Translations under genes and position numbers: made by a program
Part shown: positions 7,115 to 13,201 of the stretch, in pieces
How positions within the stretch are numbered: position 1 is the first letter of the stretch
How the letters are laid out: every line of letters starts with the position of its first letter
Notes under the pieces: generated by a model
Databases searched by the model: none
The model's input: only the letters and a program-made list of their open reading frames with translations
Told to the model about the DNA's origin: nothing
Source of the DNA: CAYSHJ01 sp964589725
Lineage (GTDB): Bacteria; Planctomycetota; Planctomycetia; Planctomycetales; Planctomycetaceae
Assembly (NCBI GenBank): GCA_964589725.1
Contig: CAZPUJ010000063.1
Location: 1-15,717, forward strand
Reading direction: 5' to 3'
DNA length: 15,717 nucleotides

Positions 7115-8839
7115 ATGCGCTCGACTCGCGTTCGTGTTTGGCTAACTGGGTTGGCGTTTTTGTCTTTGGTGGCGGCTCATCATCGAGCTTTTGCACAAGA
7201 GCCTGCTGCAGCGGAACCGGCGGCGACCGCACCTGCGGCAGCACCTGCTTTGCCACCGAAACTGCCCGCCTATTTCACTGGAACCAACGAAGACCCAAAC
7301 AAGCCGGTATGGCCTGATCCTACCGGCGCGGCAGCCGGGTACTGGACGACTCCATCGGCTGGACCTGTCGGGGACGGCGATCCGAGCCAGAAAACGGTGC
7401 CGGAGCTTTACGACCGGATCGTACATAACGTGTTCTCGATCAATATGGTCTGGACGATGATTTGCGGCTTCCTGGTCATGTTCATGCAGGCGGGATTCAT
7501 GATGGTCGAGACCGGCTTGTGTCGCTCTAAGAACGGAGCCCACACCGCCGCGATGAACTTCATGATCTATCCCTTGGGCTGCATCGCCTTTTGGGTCTAT
7601 GGCTTCGGGATTGGTTGGGGCAACTGGTTCAACGGCCCGGTGCCAGCGGGCTGGTATTCAAGCTTGGGGCCGGGCACGGCAGTTTTGAATTCCGGAATCG
7701 GTATCGAGCCGGCGGTCGACCCTGCCGGAAATCCCACAGGCGCCTTTAAGTATGGCTTGCTGGGCACCAAGGGTTTCTGCTTGAACGGTGTGGACGACGT
7801 CAGCGTCATGGCGTTGTTCTTCTTCATGATGGTGTTCATGGACACGACCGCCACAATTCCGACCGGAACCATGGCCGAACGATGGAGCTGGAAGAATTTT
7901 TGTCTCTTCGGACTATGGATCGCACTGCCCTATTGCATCTATGCCAACTGGGTCTGGGGTGGTGGTTGGCTGGCACAGGCCGGTGTGAACTGGGGTTTGG
8001 GTCACGGAGCTGTGGACTTTGCCGGTTCAGGGGTTGTCCACGCGATGGGAGGAGTTATCGCGCTGGCAGGGGCCTTGGCAGTCGGACCTCGCATCGGGAA
8101 ATACGTCGATGGCAAACCGCAAGCGATTCCCGGACATCACATTCCAATGGTGGTGATCGGCACATTCATTCTGGCATTTGGGTGGTTTGGATTTAATCCG
8201 GGTTCGACGCTCTCCGGCACGGACTTGCGGATCAGCGTGGTGGTGGTCAACACGATGCTGGCGGGGGTGGCTGCCGCGTTGAGCGCGATGGCCTACATGA
8301 TGGCTCGCGGCATGAAGCCGGATCCGTCGATGCTCTGCAACGGCATGTTGGCCGGTTTGGTGGCGATCACCGCACCGTGTGCGTTCGTCGATTCCTGGGC
8401 AGCCGTCGTGATCGGTGCCGTGGCTGGCGTGCTGGTGGTGATCAGCGTCTTCTTCTGGGAGCGTCTCGGTGTCGACGATGTTGTGGGAGCGATTTCGGTG
8501 CATGGAGTGAATGGCCTGTGGGGCGTGATCTCCGTCGGCATCTTCGCGAATGGCAAGTACGGTCTCGGCTGGAATGGCGTAAACCGCGCCGAATTTGGCG
8601 GCACCGACACAGCCGTGGCTGACGGTGTCCGGGGAATCCTCTTCGGCGATGCCTCGCAGCTTATGGCTCAGTTACTTGATGCCGGAGTTGTCGCCGTGTT
8701 CGGCTTTGTGATGGCCTACGTCTGGTTCAAGATCAGCGACAAGATCACACCGATCCGAGTGTCCCGCGAAACGGAGATCGAAGGTCTGGACGTTCCCGAG
8801 ATGGGAGCCTTGGCTTACCCGGACTTCCAGACTCGCTAG
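7115..8839 (+). CDS. amt: Ammonium transporter (Amt family) with signal peptide and long periplasmic extension
   Basis: 574 residues from the ATG at 7115, chosen for the AAGGGGAG ribosome binding site just upstream and because a clean signal peptide follows (residues 1-27, cleavage likely after AFA). An Ala/Pro-rich stretch of about 75 residues precedes the first channel helix near 105. The channel residues known from E. coli AmtB are present: the Phe gate (F237 and F241 by alignment; F360 for F215), W281, D301, the twin pore histidines H309 (in DFAGSGVVH) and H463 (in SVHGVNG), and S364. About 11 membrane helices are expected. The protein passes ammonium across the inner membrane as a trimer. 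It is longer than usual Amt (about 400-450) because of the N-terminal extension and a loop insert at about 165-230 with no counterpart in the second Amt. The C-terminal tail keeps EIEGLD, which in AmtB contributes to PII control. A glnK follows 78 bases later. Confidence 0.96.
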   Translation: MRSTRVRVWLTGLAFLSLVAAHHRAFAQEPAAAEPAATAPAAAPALPPKLPAYFTGTNEDPNKPVWPDPTGAAAGYWTTPSAGPVGDGDPSQKTVPELYDRIVHNVFSINMVWTMICGFLVMFMQAGFMMVETGLCRSKNGAHTAAMNFMIYPLGCIAFWVYGFGIGWGNWFNGPVPAGWYSSLGPGTAVLNSGIGIEPAVDPAGNPTGAFKYGLLGTKGFCLNGVDDVSVMALFFFMMVFMDTTATIPTGTMAERWSWKNFCLFGLWIALPYCIYANWVWGGGWLAQAGVNWGLGHGAVDFAGSGVVHAMGGVIALAGALAVGPRIGKYVDGKPQAIPGHHIPMVVIGTFILAFGWFGFNPGSTLSGTDLRISVVVVNTMLAGVAAALSAMAYMMARGMKPDPSMLCNGMLAGLVAITAPCAFVDSWAAVVIGAVAGVLVVISVFFWERLGVDDVVGAISVHGVNGLWGVISVGIFANGKYGLGWNGVNRAEFGGTDTAVADGVRGILFGDASQLMAQLLDAGVVAVFGFVMAYVWFKISDKITPIRVSRETEIEGLDVPEMGALAYPDFQTR

Positions 8840-8917
8840 TTGTCTTCCCAAGCAGCCTGTTTGCTTCTCGGCAGCCGGACTGCTCGCTCACGACATTCAC
8901 AGGCTCAGGAACCAACT

Positions 8918-9256
8918 ATGAAAAAAATCGAAGCCATCATCCGGCATTACAAACTCGAAGACGTCAAGCAGGCGCTGACGCAGGCAAACGTCGTCGGCAT
9001 GACGGTCACGGAATGCAAGGGCTTCGGCCGCCAGAAAGGTCACAAAGAAACGTATCGTGGGGCCGAATACAGCGTCGACTTCCTGCCGAAGACCAAAATC
9101 GAAATTGTCGTCAGTGACCAGCAAGTGCAACCCGCTATCGACGCGATCGTCACGGGGGCTCGCACGGGTAACATCGGCGACGGCAAAATCTTTGTGTCGA
9201 ACCTCGAAAACGTAATCCGTATCCGCACCAGCGAGTCCGGCGACAGCGCGATCTGA
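8918..9256 (+). CDS. glnK: PII nitrogen-regulatory protein (GlnK/GlnB), copy 1
   Basis: 112 residues, the exact usual PII length. The ATG at 8918 has CAGGA 7 bases upstream and gives the standard N-terminus MKKIEAIIRHYKLEDV. The T-loop carries Tyr51 (RGAEY), the uridylylation site in proteobacterial PII, and Tyr46. Nucleotide-binding segments GFGRQKGH (35-42) and TGNIGDGKIF, and the C-terminal RIRT, are intact. PII trimers sense ATP/ADP and 2-oxoglutarate and, as GlnK, bind and close Amt channels. The position right after amt in the same direction marks it as the GlnK type. Compared with copy 2 it differs at only 7 residues, including A23 versus I23, S52 versus T52 next to Tyr51, and V73/P75 versus T73/A75. 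A strong terminator follows. Whether Tyr51 is uridylylated here cannot be told. Confidence 0.96.
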   Translation: MKKIEAIIRHYKLEDVKQALTQANVVGMTVTECKGFGRQKGHKETYRGAEYSVDFLPKTKIEIVVSDQQVQPAIDAIVTGARTGNIGDGKIFVSNLENVIRIRTSESGDSAI

Positions 9257-9305
9257 CAAATTCGCGATCACAACTTGCGAGCACTCTCGTTCGAGATCTC
9301 CATGA

Positions 9306-9348
9306 CAGCGGCTTCGGGTCGTTCCCGAAGTCGCTGGTTTTGTCTTTT
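9306..9348 (+). terminator. Intrinsic terminator after glnK copy 1
   Basis: A 13-bp stem (CAGCGGCTTCGGG with CCCGAAGTCGCTG, one G-U) with a 5-base loop is followed by GTTTTGTCTTTT. It closes the first amt-glnK unit 50 bases after the stop codon, so the second pair probably needs its own promoter. The first arm begins with the same ten bases as the terminator of copy 2. Confidence 0.85.
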
Positions 9349-9702
9349 GGGCGGGGTCCGCCATGGGCTTGGCAAGCTCCGCCGCATGGCAGGTTGGGTA
9401 CTTTCTGTACGAAGATCGCCGCGCAAGGATTTCGCGTCTGAGTTGTCGCCGTTCACATCCCTCGGGTGTTGCTTGCAGTGGCATCAGTTCCGAGTGTATG
9501 TTCGCGGCGTCACTTGGATTTCGGAAAATCCGCGTTGCTTAAAGCCGATCGCTGAGTTCGCAACAACGAGTCGGCGACGATATCGTGCTTCATTCTTTGA
9601 CTCGAAATCGCTCGCCTTGTTGCCCGCATACGGCGACTCGGACCGCGCGTCGCGGGTTCACGAGCTTCCGTTGTGCCTCGTTAACGTAAGGAGCAGACCA
9701 AA
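9349..9702. other. Gap upstream of the second amt; probable promoter region
   Basis: No credible gene is seen. I looked for a GG-N10-GC sigma-54 element like the one before the first amt and found none that fits. Short inverted repeats occur at 9516-9531 (GGATTT / AAATCC, 4-base loop), 9643-9655 (CCGCG / CGCGG, 3-base loop) and 9660-9681 (ACGAG / CTCGT); any could be chance. AAGGAG at 9688-9693 is the ribosome binding site of the next gene. Confidence 0.5.
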
Positions 9703-11091
9703 ATGATGCGAAGGTGGTTGATATTCATGTTGCTGGGTTTGTTCGTGTGCTTGGGAGCCATGAAGGGATTCGCACAAGATCCCTCTGCTTCGACCTCGGC
9801 TCCAGCCACGACTCCACCTGGCCCTCCGAAGATCGACACAGGGGACACGGCTTGGATGCTGGTTTCGTCGGCACTGGTGTTGATGATGACGGCTCCGGGA
9901 CTCGCATTGTTCTATGGTGGCCTAGTTCGGAAGAAGAATGTTCTAAGTGTGATGATGCAGTGCATCACCCTGATGGGCTTGATGTCGACCCTCTGGGTCG
10001 TGGTTGGTTACAGCTTGGCCTTTGATGCGAGCATCGCCGGGGGATTCGTCGGCGGGTTCGGCAAGATCATGCTCAACGGAATCGCGATCAGCGGGGACGG
10101 CCTCAACGCGTTTCATCTCCTGACGATCCCGGACCTGCTGTACATGGTTTATCAGATGATGTTCTTCATCATCACTCCCGGCCTGATCTGCGGCGCGTTC
10201 GCCGAACGCATGAAATTCAGCGCGATGGTTCTGTTCTGCACGTTGTGGGGACTTCTGATTTACTGCCCCGTGGCCCACTGGGTCTGGGCGGGTGACGGAT
10301 GGCTCAACCATCTCAATGCCGGAGCAAAATTCCCCGCTTTGGATTTCGCGGGGGGGACTGTGGTGCATCTGATCTCCGGCGTGTCAGCCTTGATCTGCGC
10401 GATTGTGTTGGGAAAACGGTTGGGATTCGGTACAGAATCGATGCCACCACACAACCTGACCTATACGTTTATTGGTGCGACGATGCTGTGGGTTGGCTGG
10501 TTCGGCTTCAATGCCGGCAGTGCCGGAGCGGCGAATGCTCAAGCGGTGTCAGCGTTCGTAGCGACGCATCTGGCCGCCGCCACGGGCACGCTGGCGTGGG
10601 CTGGCATGGAATGGCTCAAGCGTGGCAAGCCCAGCATATTGGGAGCTTGTTCTGGTTGCGTGGCCGGTCTGGTGTGTATCACCCCAGCGGCGGGATATGT
10701 CACTCCCGTCTCGGGAATGATCCTGGGGGTAGCCGCGGGAGTGGTGTGCTACTTCGCCTGCACGACGATCAAGTCCATGTTTGGCTATGACGACTCGCTG
10801 GATGCCTTCGGCGTTCACGGGGTCGGTGGTTTTCTCGGAGCGGTCCTGACCGGCATCTTTTCCAGCAGCCTCATCGCGGGACCCGGGAAGGGAGGACTCT
10901 TGGAAGGCAACACACAGCAGCTCATCAACCAGTTGGTCGCGATCGGTGCCTCACTCGCTCTATCGCTCGTCGGCACGTTCGTCATCTTGAAAGTGGTGGA
11001 TGCGATCGTTGGCCTGCGAGTCAGTCAGGGAGGCGAGATTGAAGGACTCGACCTCGCGGAACATGGCGAGCATGGATATATCTTCAACTGA
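9703..11091 (+). CDS. amt: Ammonium transporter (Amt family), canonical length
   Basis: 462 residues from the ATG at 9703; AAGGAG lies 9 bases upstream, and a second ATG directly follows and could serve instead. A signal peptide (MRRWLIFMLLGLFVCLGAM, cleavage likely near GFA-QD, residue 24) and a short Pro/Ser/Ala-rich linker precede the first channel helix at about 48. AmtB-equivalent residues by alignment are Y150 (F103), F154 (F107), W195 (W148), D214, H222 in DFAGGTVVH, F269 and S273 in WFGFNAGS, and H372 in FGVHGVGG, so the conducting pore is complete. This copy is much closer to AmtB than the first: RKKNVLSVMMQ, AERMKFSAM and GKPSILGACSG all align without gaps. The tail ends EIEGLDLAEHGEHGY, the standard PII-responsive C-terminus. 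It forms a unit with the glnK 70 bases downstream. Confidence 0.97.
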   Translation: MMRRWLIFMLLGLFVCLGAMKGFAQDPSASTSAPATTPPGPPKIDTGDTAWMLVSSALVLMMTAPGLALFYGGLVRKKNVLSVMMQCITLMGLMSTLWVVVGYSLAFDASIAGGFVGGFGKIMLNGIAISGDGLNAFHLLTIPDLLYMVYQMMFFIITPGLICGAFAERMKFSAMVLFCTLWGLLIYCPVAHWVWAGDGWLNHLNAGAKFPALDFAGGTVVHLISGVSALICAIVLGKRLGFGTESMPPHNLTYTFIGATMLWVGWFGFNAGSAGAANAQAVSAFVATHLAAATGTLAWAGMEWLKRGKPSILGACSGCVAGLVCITPAAGYVTPVSGMILGVAAGVVCYFACTTIKSMFGYDDSLDAFGVHGVGGFLGAVLTGIFSSSLIAGPGKGGLLEGNTQQLINQLVAIGASLALSLVGTFVILKVVDAIVGLRVSQGGEIEGLDLAEHGEHGYIFN

Positions 11092-11161
11092 CCGACATCA
11101 CCCATCACCTCGGCAAAGCTGGCGACGCCATGCAGCCGACGGAATTTGTGGAGTACATGTC

Positions 11162-11500
11162 ATGAAAAAAATCGAAGCCATCATCCGGCACTACAAACTG
11201 GAAGACGTGAAACAAGCGCTGACGCAGATCAACGTCGTCGGCATGACGGTCACTGAATGCAAAGGCTTCGGCCGCCAGAAAGGTCACAAGGAGACTTACC
11301 GCGGGGCCGAATACACAGTCGACTTCTTGCCGAAGACCAAGATCGAGGTCATCGTCAGTGACCAGCAGACTCAAGCTGCCATCGACGCGATCGTCGGTGG
11401 TGCTCGCACCGGCAACATCGGCGACGGCAAGATCTTCGTCTCAAACCTCGAAAACGTGATCCGCATCCGCACCAGCGAGTCGGGCGACAGCGCGATCTGA
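11162..11500 (+). CDS. glnK: PII nitrogen-regulatory protein (GlnK/GlnB), copy 2
   Basis: 112 residues, full PII length. The ATG at 11162 has GGAG 8 bases upstream; the frame is open further 5' into the end of amt, but homology fixes this start. Tyr51 in the T-loop (RGAEYTVDFLPK), GFGRQKGH, TGNIGDGKIF and C-terminal RIRT are all present, so the ATP/2-oxoglutarate site and the T-loop look functional. Seven residues differ from copy 1. The gene sits 70 bases after the second amt and is the likely partner of that channel, although with T-loops this alike the two GlnK proteins could mix in trimers or act on both channels (inference). A terminator follows at 11552. Confidence 0.96.
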   Translation: MKKIEAIIRHYKLEDVKQALTQINVVGMTVTECKGFGRQKGHKETYRGAEYTVDFLPKTKIEVIVSDQQTQAAIDAIVGGARTGNIGDGKIFVSNLENVIRIRTSESGDSAI

Positions 11501-11580
11501 CAAATTCGCGATCACAGGATGTGAGAACAGTCTCGTTTGAGATCAGCACGCCAGCGGCTTCAGTCGGTCCGAAGCCGCTG
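11162..11580 (+). repeat. Second copy of the glnK-trailer-terminator segment (first copy 8918-9336)
   Basis: The two glnK genes are very similar in DNA. The similarity continues past the stop codons: the first 16 bases after both TGA codons are identical (CAAATTCGCGATCACA), and a looser match (CTCGTT-GAGATC) runs into terminators that share the same ten-base stem start. Similarity does not extend upstream into the spacers or at this level into the amt genes. Confidence 0.75.
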
Positions 11581-11588
11581 TTTCTCTT
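11552..11588 (+). terminator. Intrinsic terminator after glnK copy 2
   Basis: A perfect 10-bp stem (CAGCGGCTTC / GAAGCCGCTG) with a 9-base loop is followed by TTTCTCTT. It ends the second amt-glnK unit just before a convergent gene. A second small hairpin (TGCGGC / GCCGCA, 11588-11603) follows and might serve the opposite strand, though no T-run accompanies it on that side. Confidence 0.78.
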
Positions 11589-11615
11589 GCGGCGCTTGCC
11601 GCACCAAGCGAACGC

Positions 11616-13025
11616 TCACTCTTGTCCCTTGGCCGGCGGCTTGTCGAGTCGATAACCAATGTCCTCGGGCTTGGCAAACCGGCCACCGTCGTCCGTGCCG
11701 TTGTCGCCGACGCTGTAGATCAGCGCGCCGTCCGCGTCGCGCTTGTAACGCAATGGCGTCTTCGGCGGCGCGTGATTGTCTTCGGGAACAGCCGGCAAGA
11801 AGTCGGGAACCAACTCTTCCAGCTTCTCTGGATAATGCCCGTGCTCTCGCGCGAAGAGCTCAAGAGCCAGCACAGTGAGCAGCACGGTGTCTCGCGCCGC
11901 TTCGCGGTCGGCGACGATAAACATCTGACGGCCGGCTGGAAGCTCAAGTCTCGCCAAGATTGACTCGCGAAAATAATTGCTCAATTCGCTGGTCGTCGGT
12001 TGAGGTTTCAGGATCGTTGGGTCCGGTTCGAACACGCCCAAGGTGGGTTCTTGTTTCGTGCGTCGCAGTCGCGGCTTGTCGACTTGCGCGAGCCAGTTCG
12101 CGAAAACGTACCGAATAACGTGTTCGCTGAGTTCCGGTTCCCCGTTCACGAACAGGTATGTCCTGTCGAGAAACGGTGACCCCCGAAAACGGATTCCACC
12201 CAGATCCGATACCAACGTGGGTGACTGCATCAACGATGTCATCGACAAGTATTCGATTTTCAAGCAGTTTGACAGCGGAGGCGTCCGCTTCTGTTCGTCT
12301 TGCAGTTCTCGCATCGCGCGACGCAGCAACTCCGCTGTCGTTTGCGGCTCGTTCGCCCACCGCACCATGCCTTCGGACGCGGTGGCGTGTGCCGCGATCC
12401 CAACCAGCCGCTCCAACAACCAGCCATGTCGACCAAGATGCCGGCTCATGCGAAAGCTGGTCCGCAACCATTCCCAAGATTCCTCGGTCTTCCGTTCGGC
12501 GAGCAACCGCGACGCCTCCAACCGCACGAGCCGCGCGAATTCCCTCGCGTCGTGAACTGCTGGAATCAGCGTGAAGATGTTCACGTCACCCGCTCGGAAA
12601 TACTGAGCGTCCGGCTTGGCCGTCCCTCTCCGCCAGACTTCCATGAACGGTCGGTTCGCGTCGAGCCACTTTCGCACCGGCTCCGTCGCGTGCTCCCAGC
12701 CGTCATCTTGAGCCTTGTCGAACTCGTCACCGTCGCTGGTGTACTTGACGAGCATCCCACTCGCGGCTCGATACTCGACGAAGGCGTTGTCGATGTCGGG
12801 GACCACGAACTTCAGGACCGACTTAGTGTCAAACGGCTCGTCCGCCGGCGGCACTCGTGAAAGCTTCATGCCGCGATAAACCAACGGAGCCATGATCAGC
12901 GACAGTACCACCAATAGCGGGATCGCTACCTTCGGCTGCAACAGAAACAAAATCCAACGCCCAGCGAGCGACTGCGCTGTAGAAGCATCAGCGACATGAG
13001 AGGAATCAGAAGGCTCGGACGACAT
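11616..13025 (-). CDS. Membrane-anchored hypothetical protein with GspG-like C-terminal module
   Basis: 469 residues from the ATG at 13023-13025. An upstream in-frame GTG (13094) would add 23 residues; neither start has a strong ribosome binding site, so the N-terminus is uncertain. After a Ser-rich segment there is one membrane helix (about 34-50, AIPLLVVLSLIMAPLVY). The long middle part (about 60-375) is helical and rich in Arg, Glu and Trp, with no motif I recognise. The C-terminal 70 or so residues (HGHYPEKLEELVP, FLPAVPED, LRYKRDADGALIYSVGDNGTDDGG) match the end of type II secretion pseudopilin GspG and related planctomycete proteins, where the YSxGxNGxDDGG loop often binds calcium. There is no prepilin N-terminus, so it is not itself a pseudopilin. 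It probably sits in the membrane with most of its mass outside the cytoplasm. Function unknown. It is convergent with glnK copy 2 and divergent from the fadJ-like gene. Confidence 0.85.
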   Translation of the reverse strand: MSSEPSDSSHVADASTAQSLAGRWILFLLQPKVAIPLLVVLSLIMAPLVYRGMKLSRVPPADEPFDTKSVLKFVVPDIDNAFVEYRAASGMLVKYTSDGDEFDKAQDDGWEHATEPVRKWLDANRPFMEVWRRGTAKPDAQYFRAGDVNIFTLIPAVHDAREFARLVRLEASRLLAERKTEESWEWLRTSFRMSRHLGRHGWLLERLVGIAAHATASEGMVRWANEPQTTAELLRRAMRELQDEQKRTPPLSNCLKIEYLSMTSLMQSPTLVSDLGGIRFRGSPFLDRTYLFVNGEPELSEHVIRYVFANWLAQVDKPRLRRTKQEPTLGVFEPDPTILKPQPTTSELSNYFRESILARLELPAGRQMFIVADREAARDTVLLTVLALELFAREHGHYPEKLEELVPDFLPAVPEDNHAPPKTPLRYKRDADGALIYSVGDNGTDDGGRFAKPEDIGYRLDKPPAKGQE

Positions 13026-13144
13026 GAGAAGACTCACAGAGCTAAAGTCATCCTGTTTGTACGGTTCAAATGCGAATTCCGGTAGCTCCGACACTCGTGG
13101 CCGACGCGAAGCCGCCGCTCCGCTCCCGCTGTGCCGATCCTCCT

Positions 13145-13155
13145 GCTACAACTCC
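13145..13155 (+). promoter_or_regulatory. Possible -10 element for the fadJ-like gene
   Basis: GCTACAACTCC, with TACAAC as a -10-like hexamer, lies in the 176-base divergent gap 50 bases before the ATG at 13202. It resembles GCTACAATTCC before the small gene at 6381. No good -35 box is visible. Confidence 0.28.
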
Positions 13156-13201
13156 TTCGACGAATTCCAAAGTTCCAATTTTCTCCGCGAAAGGACTCTC
13201 G

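Noticed and set aside
9349..9702. Sigma-54 promoter before the second amt
   Set aside because: Each GG and TTGC was checked for the 10-base GG-GC spacing. The nearest, TGGCATCAGTTCCGA, has GA where GC is needed.
9275..9706. 143-codon open frame between glnK copy 1 and the second amt
   Set aside because: It begins before and runs through the glnK terminator hairpin, has no ribosome binding site and no recognisable sequence, and its start lies in the trailer shared by both glnK copies.
11000..11161. In-frame 5' extension of glnK copy 2
   Set aside because: It overlaps the end of amt in another frame; PII proteins begin at MKKIEAI and a ribosome binding site precedes that ATG.
12043..12860. 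Several plus-strand open frames opposite the GspG-like protein
   Set aside because: They are Arg/Ser/Pro-rich shadows with no motifs or ribosome binding sites; the minus-strand frame has a membrane helix and the GspG-like end.
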